The notes under the pieces were generated by a model. That model searched no databases and was not told where the DNA came from. It saw nothing but the letters and a program-made list of their open reading frames with translations. Source: DASQGA01 sp963722715 (lineage in GTDB: Bacteria; Actinomycetota; Thermoleophilia; Gaiellales; Gaiellaceae). Taken from it: a stretch of DNA of 64,000 bases. Positions 37,059 through 45,354 of the stretch are shown piece after piece. The stretch is taken from assembly GCA_963722715.1 (NCBI GenBank), contig CAVROA010000008.1, positions 247,686 to 311,685 of the forward strand, read 5' to 3'. Position 1 is the first letter of the stretch. Each line of letters starts with the position of its first letter. The position numbers and the translations under genes were made by a program.

Positions 37059-37299
37059 CCGGCCCGCCGAGACGAGCATGCGGTAAAAACGTCACTTTGA
37101 CTCGACTGTCGACGCCAGTTCTGCTCCGCGTCCGCGACGACTTCCCCGCACCTGCGACACGCCCGATCGACGAGCGTACGGGAGACGGCAGCGATCAGCC
37201 GACCCCGGGTCCGAGGCATGGCGACCGTAGCTCACGGCTACCACCCCTTGAACGTCCAATCGGCCCCCGCCTAGCCTCTGCGAGGGGGAGGGGTGCCTC

Positions 37300-37533
37300 C
37301 TAGCCGAAGCGCTGCTCGACGGCTTGCCGCGTCCGGTTGAGGGCCTCTGCGACCTGCGACCAGGTAGCGCCTTGCGAGCGAGCCTCCTCGACCGCAGCAC
37401 GCTCAATCTGCTGCAAGACCTCCTGCATTTCCGCGAGCGAGTCGAGAATCACGAGCGGCTCGTTGCTCGACCGAACGCGGAACATCGCCTTTCGGTAGCG
37501 ACCCAGGATTTCCTCAGGAATCCTCTCAATCAC
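37300..37533 (-). CDS. small helix-turn-helix protein
   Basis: 77 residues from GTG 37533. The C-terminal half, EEARSQGATWSQVAEALNRT and RQAVEQRF, is a classic helix-turn-helix of the kind that reads 'is the gene choice right, then bind'. The N-terminal half is a helix (LAEMQEVLQQIERAAVEEA). The conserved region may begin further upstream (FDHPWVIERIPEEILG), but no canonical start is seen there. Probably a DNA-binding regulator; targets unknown. It is divergent from the cupin gene, 50 bp away. Confidence 0.55.
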   Translation of the reverse strand: MIERIPEEILGRYRKAMFRVRSSNEPLVILDSLAEMQEVLQQIERAAVEEARSQGATWSQVAEALNRTRQAVEQRFG

Positions 37534-37583
37534 CCAGGGGTGATCGAAATCATCGGCGGAGGGAGGGTTTACGCCCTGAGCGG

Positions 37584-38111
37584 ATGACGTTTCTCCGGAC
37601 CTCTGCGGAGACCGACGGCGAATGCGTGCTGATCGAGCTTCAGGCAGAGCCGCAGGCGTTCGTCGCGGCAGCACACGTCCACCCGGCTCAGGTTGAGACC
37701 TTCGAGATCGTGTCGGGTACGCTCGGCGCCAAGGTCGCCGACAAGAAGATCGAGGCGCAGGCAGGTGATGTCCTCGTCGTGGAGCCTGGGCAAGCACACA
37801 AGTGGTGGAACGCCGGCGAGGGGGAGCTCGTGTTTCGTTGTGAGCTGCGTCCGGCGCTTGGGTTTGAGGCGTTGATCGAGACGATGTTCGCGCTCGCAGC
37901 CGCGGGCAAGACGAACAAGAAGGGCATGCCGAACCCCTTCCGGCTTGCCGTCATCGCCCAGGCGCACTTCGACACGGTGCGCTTGCCGTTCCCGCCTGCT
38001 CCGCTCCAACGCGCGGCGCTAGCCGGCGGCGCCCCGCTCGGCCGGCTCCTCGGCTACAGGCGGACCTACACGTCGGAGCTGACACCTGATCCGGCGGGAG
38101 CAGCCGCCTAA
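37584..38111 (+). CDS. cupin-domain protein
   Basis: 175 residues. Cupin motif 1 appears as AAAHVHPAQVETFEIVSGTL and motif 2 as GDVLVVEPGQAHKWWNAG, giving His ligands for a metal. The C-terminal helix region (GFEALIETMFALAAAGKTN) is seen in cupins of the small-molecule isomerase or oxygenase type. The N-terminus looks ~10 residues short against relatives and may have lost its start to an indel. Substrate unknown. Confidence 0.72.
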   Translation: MTFLRTSAETDGECVLIELQAEPQAFVAAAHVHPAQVETFEIVSGTLGAKVADKKIEAQAGDVLVVEPGQAHKWWNAGEGELVFRCELRPALGFEALIETMFALAAAGKTNKKGMPNPFRLAVIAQAHFDTVRLPFPPAPLQRAALAGGAPLGRLLGYRRTYTSELTPDPAGAAA

Positions 38112-38193
38112 TCAATGCCGCACGTCCGATCCGCCCTCGGCATTCGCCGGGCCGCCGTCATCGCCGCGCCCCGCGCTCTCCGCCCTCCTGATC

Positions 38194-38865
38194 GTGCGGG
38201 TTTCTTCCTCGATCCGGCAATCGATGAGTCGGGAGAGGGCCTGGCTCGAGCAAGCCCGCGTCATCTTCCTGACCGTCGTGAGTGCCGGCCTGAAGCGCGG
38301 CGAGATACTCGGACTACGCTGGAAGGGTGTTGACCTTGCCGACCCTGCGGGAGCCGTTCTCCGCGTCCGCGAGACGTTCGTGCGCGGCGCCGAAGACACA
38401 CCGAATGTCGCAGGCGGGGGCGAGGACCATCGCACTCGGCCCGAAGCTCGCCGAGGAGCTCTGGCAGCATCGCCGCCGGACCGCCTTCGCAGGCGACGAC
38501 GAGCGAGTGTTCTGCCATCCGACGAAGGGCTCGCCGATCGACCCGAACACCTACTCGGCGACGCTGAAGCTCGCGCTCGCGAAGGCGGGCGTCTCGAGGA
38601 CGATGCGACCCTTCCACGACGGCCGCCACACGTCGATCACAAACTCGGCCGCCGCGGGCCTCTCACCGGCCGCGCTGATGTCGCGTGCCGGGCACTCGAA
38701 CTTCAAGACGACCCAGCTCTACATCGACCTGGCCGGCGAGACGTTCCGAGCCGAGGCCGGCCTGCTCGAGCAACGCCTCTTCGGAGAGGAGCGGTACCAA
38801 AAGCGGGTACCACTTCGGAATCCGTCGACGAGACCGAGCTCGAGCGGTCTCCTCAAAGTGTCTAG
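38194..38865 (+). pseudogene. tyrosine recombinase (phage integrase) catalytic-domain remnant next to selC
   Basis: Contains the catalytic half only. SAGLKRGEILGLRWKGVDL carries the first Arg; in a second frame follow ERVFCHPTKGSPIDPNTYS, FHDGRHTSITNSAAAGLSP (His-x-x-Arg) and MSRAGHSNFKTTQLYIDL (His and nucleophile Tyr). The N-terminal arm- and core-binding domains are missing. One extra base near 38405 separates the halves. The original frame ends at TAG 38865, directly against the 3' end of tRNA-Sec, the arrangement of integrases that use a tRNA gene as attachment site. Confidence 0.75.
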
Positions 38866-38958
38866 CGGAGCGGCGCAGGAGTCGAACCTACCCAGCGACG
38901 GGTTGCGCCGCCTCACCGGTTTTGAAGACCGGCTGGGCCACCGGGCCCGGGCCGCTCC
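38866..38958 (-). tRNA. selC: tRNA-Sec (anticodon UCA)
   Basis: 93 nt. An 8-bp acceptor stem GGAGCGGC/GCCGCTCC (38958-38951 with 38874-38867) and discriminator G at 38866; the anticodon arm GGTCTTCAAAACC has loop CTTCAAA with UCA. A long variable arm follows (GGCGGCGCAACCCGTCGC region), then T arm GGTTCGACTCC. The extended acceptor stem, long variable arm and UCA anticodon identify selenocysteine tRNA. CCA is not encoded. It sits downstream of selB-selA on the same strand. Confidence 0.95.
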
Positions 38959-39014
38959 GGAGCCAGCCTAGCTTCTGATCCCCGCGGGGCACGCTGACTG
39001 CGTCGGCTGGCATT

Positions 39015-39147
39015 AAAAGAGAAGAGAGGCGGTGCGACTCACCCGCCTCTCTCCCGCGAGTTGCTTGGGCTGCGGCCCCCCAGCAATCTCGCTTTCCGGC
39101 TAGATCCCCTCGGATCCCCGCCTGGGGTATAGATCGGCCATTCAGCC
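39015..39147 (-). ncRNA. candidate structured small RNA upstream of selC
   Basis: On the minus strand a -10-like GATACT (39159-39154) precedes about 130 nt that fold into successive helices. One is a hairpin at 39091-39057 with arms CGAG-TTGCT and AGCAA-CTCG. The run ends with a perfect 10-bp terminator hairpin and a T-rich tail (TCTCTTTT). It does not match 6S, SRP, tmRNA or RNase P cores I know. No ORF explains it. Confidence 0.45.
39023..39052 (-). terminator. intrinsic terminator
   Basis: A perfect 10-bp stem (39023-39032 with 39043-39052) and 10-nt loop, followed on the minus strand by TCTCTTTTA. It is the only Rho-independent terminator with a clear U-tract noticed in this part of the window, and it ends the candidate RNA rather than any protein gene. 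Confidence 0.7.
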
Positions 39148-39359
39148 CCCGCCAGTATCACTCGATCCAGTGAAAGTGAACCAGGGGGGTGAACCACCTC
39201 CTGGGGCATGGAGTGAAGCGCCTCGCATCAGCAATACTGCGGTTATAAGAGTTGCGGCAGACTTCTGAGGGTGGGCCCCGATGCGGCGGGGGCTCCCTTA
39301 GAAGAAGTTGGGGGCGGACTCGTTGCGGCGAGCTCCGCTCCCTCACTCTTTCGAGGGAC

Positions 39360-39941
39360 GTGTCTAGCGGCGCGAATACAATCCCAGCCGCTGTGCACGG
39401 GGTTATCTTCGCGAGTTTCGTCGACTACGTGGCTGCGCGGCACGGCTCCGACGTCGCCGCCGAGATCCTCGCCGACCAGCCCGTCTTCCTTCTGAGCGAG
39501 TCCTATGACGACGAGCTCCTGCTCGAGCTCCTAGCTCGGGCCTCGGAAGCGACCGCGACCCCGGTGGCTGACCTCGTCCACCAGGTCGGCGTCTTCACGG
39601 CTGAGCAGACGTTCGCCCGCCTTTACCCGGCTTTCTTTGCAGTCGCCGGGGGCACACGGGCCTTCCTGCTCTCGGTGGAGACGCTCATCCACGAGCTCGT
39701 GCGGGCGACGATCCCGAATGCCAGCCCGCCGCAACTCCACGTGCAGCCGCTCGGGGAGGACGGCGTCTCGATCACCTACACGTCCTCGAGGCGCCTTTGT
39801 GCTCTCCTCGCCGGCCTGGTCGAGGGAACTGCCCGTCACTACGGCGAGGAAGTGCAGATCGACCAGACCAACTGCATGCTGCGCGACGATCCTGCGTGCG
39901 TCTTCGAGATCCGCGTCAGCCCCGGGGCGCTCGCCGCCTGA
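39360..39941 (+). CDS. H-NOX haem NO/O2-binding protein (stand-alone)
   Basis: 193 residues. Opens VHGVIFASFVDYVAARHG, the usual (M)HG start of H-NOX domains. The proximal haem ligand is His111 in ETLIHELVRATIPNASPP, and the propionate-binding YxSxR motif is Tyr140/Ser142/Arg144 (ITYTSSRRL). GLVEGTARHYGEEV and a C-terminal strand complete the fold. H-NOX proteins sense NO (or bind O2) and pass the signal to a kinase, cyclase or diguanylate cyclase; no partner is adjacent here. GTG 39360 or GTG 39393 may be the start. It overlaps the end of selB convergently by 26 bp. Confidence 0.8.
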   Translation: MSSGANTIPAAVHGVIFASFVDYVAARHGSDVAAEILADQPVFLLSESYDDELLLELLARASEATATPVADLVHQVGVFTAEQTFARLYPAFFAVAGGTRAFLLSVETLIHELVRATIPNASPPQLHVQPLGEDGVSITYTSSRRLCALLAGLVEGTARHYGEEVQIDQTNCMLRDDPACVFEIRVSPGALAA

Positions 39942-41598
39942 GCACCCGAGCGTCCCCGACCCGCCGCGTGACGCCGTCCGCATCGAAGCGCTCGAGCAGG
40001 AGCTGCGCGGGGCGGCGTCCCGTGCCGAGGAGATCGCGAAAACGGGCGAGCGCTATCGACCCTTCCTGCTCGCACTCCTCCACGAGGAGACGCCTGGCCT
40101 GCTCGTGTGCCACGGCTCCGACGGCCAGGCCGTCCCCGACCCGAACCAGGCGCCCTTCTCGCTCGAGGTAGGCGCCGAGCTCCCGATCCTGGATGGGGAC
40201 GGGCACATACCCGGCCGCTTCGAGCTCGGCTTCGAGCCGGGCGGCTGCGTCGGCGCGATCTCCGAGCGAGGCGGCCGCGCCCGGGAGATAGAGCTTCGCC
40301 CCACGCCGCTCCAGTCCGAGGCGGGGCACGATCTCAGCGGCCCAGTCAGTCGAGGGCACCGGCACGCCCGGGTCAAGCGAGTCGGCCGCGCCGATGCGCG
40401 CGCGAAGCTCCCCCTCCAGGGCTTCGAGCCAGGCCCGTGAGAAGAGCCACTCGCCGGCGCGCTCGACTGCGTCGAGATCCGCGGGAGCGAGGTGCCGGAG
40501 GCTGTCGAGCCGCACCGGCGCATAGACGGTGGCCGCGATGTCGCCGCGCTCGATCAGCTCGAGGCGCTCGGGCGAGAGCTTCCTCGGCGGGTCGGGATCG
40601 AGGACGACCGCGCCGCCGAGAGTCGTCCGGTCTCGCAAGACGACGTGGTCGCCACGGGCGGCAACCGCGGGCGAGGCGAGCCGGAGCTGCGCGTAGTCCT
40701 CGCCGGTCCGGACCACCCGTGCGTAGTGCTCGGCGGTCCCGTGGTGGACGTGGAGGCGCGCTCCGTGCGGAATTTCCTCAAGCTCGTCGAGGACGACGTC
40801 CAGCCGGTAGCTCGCCGGGAACGCGCCAGGCTCGACCAGTGCATCCCCGCGCCGGAGCGCACTCCGTTCGACTCCCGGGAGTGCGACCGCGACACGCTGA
40901 CCCGCCCCGGCCCGCTCGACGTCGCGGTCGTGCACCTGCACGCTTCGAACGCGAACCTCGAGCCCGCCTGGTTGAGCGACGAGGACGTCGCCTTCCCCGA
41001 GCGACCCCGACCAGAGCGTTCCCGTCACGACGGTGCCGATTCCGCGGAGCGTGAAGACGCGGTCGACGAAGAGCCGTGTGGCGCCTGACGCCGCTCGCTC
41101 CTCGACGGCTTCGGCCTCGGCCGCGAGCGCCGCGCGGAGCTCGTCGAGGCCCTCGCCCGTCCGGGCGCTCGTTGCGACCACGGGCGCGTCTGGAACGAGC
41201 TCACGGCCCTCCTCGACGGCAAGGTCGCGAGTCTCCTCGTCGACCGCATCGACCTTGGTGATCGCCACGACGCCGCGCTCGATGCCGAGGAACCTGAGGA
41301 TCGCCAGGTGCTCGTGTGTTTGGGGTCGTGCCCCCTCGGCTGCGTCGACGACCAGCAGGAAGAGATCGATTCCGGTTGCGCCGGCGACCATGTTCCGCAC
41401 GAAGCGCTCGTGGCCGGGCACATCGACGAGCGAAAGCCGTCGCCCATCCGGTAGGTCGAGCGGCGCGTATCCGAGATCGATCGAGATACCGCGCTCCTGC
41501 TCCTCGGGCAACCGGTCGGTGTCCTTTCCGGTCAGCGCCCGAACGAGCCAGGTCTTGCCGTGGTCGATGTGCCCGGCTGTGCCTACTGTGCGCGGCAC
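39916..41598 (-). CDS. selB: selenocysteine-specific elongation factor SelB
   Basis: 560 residues. GTPase motifs: P-loop GHIDHGKT (9-16), effector Thr-lacking SelB pattern RGISIDLGYA, DVPGHE (59-64) and AITKVDAVD. EF-Tu-like beta-barrels follow (VFTLRGIGTVVTGTLWSGSL), then the winged-helix C-terminus that binds the SECIS hairpin (EGSIALARFRDLLGTGRRPA, ERFDADGVTRRVGD). It delivers Sec-tRNA to UGA codons. GTG 41598 lies inside the end of selA (16-bp overlap), so the two are translationally coupled; longer in-frame starts only read selA in the wrong frame. Confidence 0.94.
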   Translation of the reverse strand: MPRTVGTAGHIDHGKTWLVRALTGKDTDRLPEEQERGISIDLGYAPLDLPDGRRLSLVDVPGHERFVRNMVAGATGIDLFLLVVDAAEGARPQTHEHLAILRFLGIERGVVAITKVDAVDEETRDLAVEEGRELVPDAPVVATSARTGEGLDELRAALAAEAEAVEERAASGATRLFVDRVFTLRGIGTVVTGTLWSGSLGEGDVLVAQPGGLEVRVRSVQVHDRDVERAGAGQRVAVALPGVERSALRRGDALVEPGAFPASYRLDVVLDELEEIPHGARLHVHHGTAEHYARVVRTGEDYAQLRLASPAVAARGDHVVLRDRTTLGGAVVLDPDPPRKLSPERLELIERGDIAATVYAPVRLDSLRHLAPADLDAVERAGEWLFSRAWLEALEGELRARIGAADSLDPGVPVPSTDWAAEIVPRLGLERRGAKLYLPGAAASLGDRADAAARLEAELEAAGYVPVPIQDRELGAYLEREGRLVRVGDGLAVGAVAHEQARRLLVEECEQEGSIALARFRDLLGTGRRPAQLLLERFDADGVTRRVGDARVLRRRAPRG

Positions 41599-42902
41599 GC
41601 GCGAACCGCCTCCGCCGCCTCCTCTGCCTCCGCGTCCGTCAGCGTCCGGCAATCGAGGAGCAGGCGGCCGTCGCGGACGATGCCGATCACGGGCGGATCT
41701 GCGCCCCGCAGGCCCTCCGCCAGCTCGAGCTCGAGAGCGCACGCAAAGCTCGGGAGCTCGGTCAGGGGCAGCGCGCCTCCACCGACGCGGGCGACGGTGC
41801 TTTCGACGGCGCCCCCGGTGAGCGAAGCCAGCCGCTCCGCGCGGGCCCGCACGTCCGAGAGGTCCTCGCGGAGCATGCGCGGAACGGGAATCTCCGCCTG
41901 CCGCCCACTGCGATAGAGCGCGAGCGTCCCCTCGAGAGCGGCAAGCGTGAGCTTGTCCGGTCGAAGTGCGCGCTGGAGTGGATGACGTCGAAGGCGCTCG
42001 ATCAGGTCGGCGCGGCCCACCACGATTCCCGCCTGGGGCCCGCCGAGCAGCTTGTCTCCGGAGAAACAGACGAGATGTGCCCCCGCGTCGAGGCTCGAGC
42101 GCGGGCTCGGCTCGTCTGCGAGCTCGTCCAGAAGGCCCGAGCCGAGGTCATCGACCAGCACGAGGCCCCGCCGCTCTGCGAGGGCCGCAAGCTCACGGAG
42201 GCTCGACTGCTCGGTGAAGCCCACCATCCGGAAGTTCGACTGATGCACCCGAAGGATCGCTGCTGTCCGCTCTCCAACCGCCTGCTCGTAGTCGGCGAGA
42301 CGCGTGCGGTTCGTCGTTCCAACCTCGACGAGCTTCGCACCGGAGCGCGCGAGGACGTCCGGGATCCGGAAGCCGTCGCCGATCTCGATCAGCTCGCCGC
42401 GCGAGACGATCACCTCGCGGCCCTCCGCGAGTGCGGCCAACGCGAGGAGAATCGCTGCCGCGTTGTTGTTGACGACGAGCGCGGCCTCGGCGCCGGTCAG
42501 GTCGCGGAGCAGCGGCGCCACATGGTCCTGCCGCGAGCCGCGCGCACCGCCGGTGAGGTCGTACTCGAGATTCGAATAGCCGCGGCCGATTTCGACGACC
42601 CGCTCCAGCGCCTCCTCCGCAAGTGGCGCTCGACCCAGGTTCGTGTGGACGAGGACTCCAGTCGCGTTCAGCGAACGCCGGAGCCTGGGAACTTCCAGAG
42701 TCCCGAGCTCGTTAAGTACACGATGAACAAGATCCCCGACATCGCCTCCGGCCTGTACGTCCTCGCGCGCGTGGACAAGCGCGTTTCTGACCGCGCGCAC
42801 GACGAGCGGGCGTCCGTGCTGCGCCGCCAGCGGAGCGATGGAATCGTCGGCGAGCAGGCGGTCGACGGACGGAAGGTCCCGAAGCGGGTTTTCCCTGGCC
42901 AC
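41583..42902 (-). CDS. selA: L-seryl-tRNA(Sec) selenium transferase SelA
   Basis: 439 residues. Converts Ser-tRNA(Sec) to Sec-tRNA with selenophosphate. PLP fold type I: LNATGVLVHTNLGRAPL, NNNAAAILLALAAL and the PLP lysine Lys284 in FSGDKLLGGPQAG. The N-terminal helical domain NPLRDLPSVDRLLAD is the family signature. It starts with GTG 42902, 7 nt after TATCAT (leaderless), divergent from the VanW gene. SelD (selenophosphate synthetase) is not in the window. Confidence 0.95.
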   Translation of the reverse strand: MARENPLRDLPSVDRLLADDSIAPLAAQHGRPLVVRAVRNALVHAREDVQAGGDVGDLVHRVLNELGTLEVPRLRRSLNATGVLVHTNLGRAPLAEEALERVVEIGRGYSNLEYDLTGGARGSRQDHVAPLLRDLTGAEAALVVNNNAAAILLALAALAEGREVIVSRGELIEIGDGFRIPDVLARSGAKLVEVGTTNRTRLADYEQAVGERTAAILRVHQSNFRMVGFTEQSSLRELAALAERRGLVLVDDLGSGLLDELADEPSPRSSLDAGAHLVCFSGDKLLGGPQAGIVVGRADLIERLRRHPLQRALRPDKLTLAALEGTLALYRSGRQAEIPVPRMLREDLSDVRARAERLASLTGGAVESTVARVGGGALPLTELPSFACALELELAEGLRGADPPVIGIVRDGRLLLDCRTLTDAEAEEAAEAVRACRAQ

Positions 42903-42909
42903 GCGCCTG

Positions 42910-42939
42910 ATGATAGAGAGCCGGTCAGGGGGGTACGAT
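42910..42939. promoter_or_regulatory. divergent leaderless promoters of selA and the VanW-like gene
   Basis: TATCAT on the minus strand (42915-42910) is 7 nt before the selA GTG. TACGAT on the plus strand (42934-42939) is 7 nt before the ATG at 42947. The spacing puts both transcription starts on the start codons. Confidence 0.6.
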
Positions 42940-42946
42940 CGCGCTC

Positions 42947-44734
42947 ATGGTAGAGCTCGACGCTGGACGGCTGCGAGCGGCTCGCGATTGGGGAAGCCGC
43001 TGGATCGCCCTTGCGGCCACGCTGGCGATCCTGGTTGCCCTTTTGGGCGCGTTCGTTCTCGTCCGGGCGGTGATGCTGCGCGGCGCGGTTCTCCCCGGCG
43101 TCAAGGTGGCCGGGGTCGATGTGGGCGGTCTCTCGCGCGCGGACGCCCGCGCGAGGATCGAGGCCACCCTCGGCGCAAACCTGGAACGACGCGTGACGGT
43201 GGTCGTCGGCACGGGAGAGTTCACCACCCGTCCGACCCGGCTCTACGAGCTCGATGTTGCCGCCACGGAAGCCGCGGCCTACCAGGAAGCGCGGGGATCG
43301 TTCCTCTCGCGCCTGACCGCCGTCGTGCTGCCTTTCGCCGCCGACCGGGAGGTCGAGCCCGTCTTGCGCGTCCTCCCGGCGGGCCGCCAGGCGCTCGCGG
43401 AGCGACTGAGCGCGCTGACCAGGCGCCCGGTCTCCGCGAGGGTTGCGATGCAGGACCTGACGCCCGTGGTCTTCCCCGGCCGCGTCGGAGCGGTCGTTGA
43501 CGAGCCGGGTCTGATCGCGGCGCTTCGTCGCACCGCCCTCTCGGGCTCCGGCACAGTCCGCGTAGCGCTCCAGCGGGAGGCGCCCGCGATCACCACGGCT
43601 GAGGCCCGCGGTGCGGCCGCCGACGCCCGGCAGCTCGTGTCGGCACCCGTCACGATCCGCTTCCGCGGCGATGAGGTCGGACGGCTCTGGCCGCGGACGC
43701 TCGCGAGCCTGGTCCGCTTCCAGCCGTCCGAGGGCGGCTACAACCTCGTTCTCGCGCCGGACGCGGTCAGCCGCGCGGCCGGCCGGTTCGTCGCCTCGGA
43801 GACGCGGAAGCCCTTGGACGCGACCTTCGCCGTCCACGGGAACCACGTTCGCGTGGTTCGGTCCCGGGGCGGTACGCGACTGGCCTCGACCAAGGGTGCG
43901 GCTGCCATCCTCGCCGCCGGCCTCGCGCCGGACGGAGCTCGGGCTGCGGCCGTGACGCTGACGAAGCAGCAGGCCGAGCTGACGACGCGGGACGCCAGGG
44001 CGCTCGGGATCAAGCGCAGGATCTCGACCTTCACGACCGACATGGGCGTCTCGTCCTCGAACCGGATCCACAACGTCCTGCTCATGGGCAAGTACCTCGA
44101 CGGCACCATCGTCCGCCCGGGCCAGACGTTCTCGTTCAACGGGACGATCGGGCCGCGAACCAGTGAGCGCGGCTTCCTCGAGGGCCAGATGATTCTGGGA
44201 GGCCTGCTCGTCCCGTCGATCGGCGGCGGTGTCTGCCAGGTGGCGACCACGATCTTCAACGCGGCGTTCGAGGCCGGCCTCCCGATTCGGGAGCGCCACA
44301 ACCACTCGTTCTACATCAGCCACTACCCGATGGGACGAGACGCGACAGTCTCGTGGGGTGGGCCCAATCTCGTCTTCCGGAACGACCTCGACCACGCGAT
44401 CCTGATCAAGGCGAGCGGGAACTCGTCGACTCTGACGGTGACCTTCTACGGCACGCGCCAGGGGCGAAAGGTGATCGCGACGACGAGCGCGCCGACGGCG
44501 TACACCTCGCCGACCCTCCAGTACGCGGTCGACCCGGCCGCTCCCGCCGGCTCGGTGCGCACGGAGCCAGGCGGTGGCCCCGGCTTCAGCGTCAACGTCC
44601 ATCGCAAGGTGCTGGAGAACGGCAAGGTGATCCGCCAGGACAACTTCTTCACCCGCTACACCCCGCAGAACCCGACTGCGGTCTACGGGCCGGGGGCGAC
44701 TCCTCCCGGGCCGTACTTCACGCTGCCCGGATAG
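42947..44734 (+). CDS. VanW-family membrane protein with peptidoglycan-binding-like repeats
   Basis: 595 residues. One transmembrane helix (WIALAATLAILVALLGAFVLV, ~20-40) anchors an extracytoplasmic part. It has two YoaR-like putative peptidoglycan-binding domains (GVKVAGVDVGGLSRADARA, and around ~260-330), then the VanW domain: FTTDMGVSSSNRIHNVLL, GQTFSFNGTIGPRTSERGF, GGGVCQVATTIFNAAFEAG and NHSFYISHYPMGRDATV. A short G5-like tail ends it. VanW domains are widespread in cell-wall proteins and do not themselves imply glycopeptide resistance; the biochemical role is unknown. Confidence 0.85.
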   Translation: MVELDAGRLRAARDWGSRWIALAATLAILVALLGAFVLVRAVMLRGAVLPGVKVAGVDVGGLSRADARARIEATLGANLERRVTVVVGTGEFTTRPTRLYELDVAATEAAAYQEARGSFLSRLTAVVLPFAADREVEPVLRVLPAGRQALAERLSALTRRPVSARVAMQDLTPVVFPGRVGAVVDEPGLIAALRRTALSGSGTVRVALQREAPAITTAEARGAAADARQLVSAPVTIRFRGDEVGRLWPRTLASLVRFQPSEGGYNLVLAPDAVSRAAGRFVASETRKPLDATFAVHGNHVRVVRSRGGTRLASTKGAAAILAAGLAPDGARAAAVTLTKQQAELTTRDARALGIKRRISTFTTDMGVSSSNRIHNVLLMGKYLDGTIVRPGQTFSFNGTIGPRTSERGFLEGQMILGGLLVPSIGGGVCQVATTIFNAAFEAGLPIRERHNHSFYISHYPMGRDATVSWGGPNLVFRNDLDHAILIKASGNSSTLTVTFYGTRQGRKVIATTSAPTAYTSPTLQYAVDPAAPAGSVRTEPGGGPGFSVNVHRKVLENGKVIRQDNFFTRYTPQNPTAVYGPGATPPGPYFTLPG

Positions 44735-44769
44735 ATCCGGGCTCCGAAGTCCCGTAGGATCGCCGCGTC

Positions 44770-45354
44770 GTGAGAGCGGACGCAGCGACACTTCGCTACG
44801 CGGTCTTTCCTCGCTCCGGAGCCGCCGTCAGCGCACTCCTGGTCGTGGCCGGCGCCGGACTCGTGGCCCTGTCCGCCCAGATCTCCATTCCACTTCCCTT
44901 CACGCCGGTCCCGATCAGCGGCCAGACCTTCGCCGTCGTCCTGGTGGGTGCGAGCCTCGGCGCCACGCTCGGGACCGCGAGCCTCGCGCTCTATCTCGGC
45001 ATCGGCCTCGTCGGCGTTCCCGTCTACGCCGAGCAGCAGCACGGCTGGGACGTCCTGACCGGCGCGACGGGCGGCTACCTCTTCGGGTTCCTCGTCGCGG
45101 CTGCGCTGACCGGCTGGTTGGCGGAACGACAGTGGGACCGCCGGCTCCCGTCGTCGATCACGGCCATGCTGACCGGGAACGTCGTCATCTACCTGTTCGG
45201 CCTGCCCTGGCTGGCGCACGTGGCAGGCACGGATCTCGAGGGCACCCTCGAGGCAGGGCTCTACCCCTTCGTGGTCGGCGACCTTTTCAAGCTCTACCTC
45301 GCCGGGGCGCTGCTTCCCGGCGCCTGGCGGCTCGTCGAGCGACTGCGCTACTGA
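44770..45354 (+). CDS. bioY: biotin transporter BioY (ECF S component)
   Basis: 194 residues with about six hydrophobic helices. Family segments: QISIPLPFTPVPISGQTFAV, YLGIGLVGVPVYAE and GATGGYLFGFLVAAALTGWL, then FVVGDLFKLYLAGALLPG. BioY binds biotin and works alone or with an ECF AT module; none is adjacent. Biotin would serve the acyl-CoA carboxylase encoded nearby (inference). It starts with GTG 9 nt after a TAGGAT box and overlaps the LOG gene convergently by 7 bp. Confidence 0.9.
   Translation: MRADAATLRYAVFPRSGAAVSALLVVAGAGLVALSAQISIPLPFTPVPISGQTFAVVLVGASLGATLGTASLALYLGIGLVGVPVYAEQQHGWDVLTGATGGYLFGFLVAAALTGWLAERQWDRRLPSSITAMLTGNVVIYLFGLPWLAHVAGTDLEGTLEAGLYPFVVGDLFKLYLAGALLPGAWRLVERLRY

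Noticed and set aside
39015..39147. SRP RNA, 6S RNA, tmRNA or RNase P RNA
   Set aside because: The diagnostic cores (SRP GGAAGGAAGCA loop, tmRNA T-arm with tag ORF, RNase P GAAAGTCCGGGC) are not present.
42947..44734. Vancomycin resistance function
   Set aside because: VanW domains are widespread in wall-associated proteins and no vanHAX-type genes are near.
42668..44791. Long minus-strand open frame over the VanW-like gene
   Set aside because: Antisense artefact of high GC third positions; it has no recognisable domain and overlaps selA and VanW fully.
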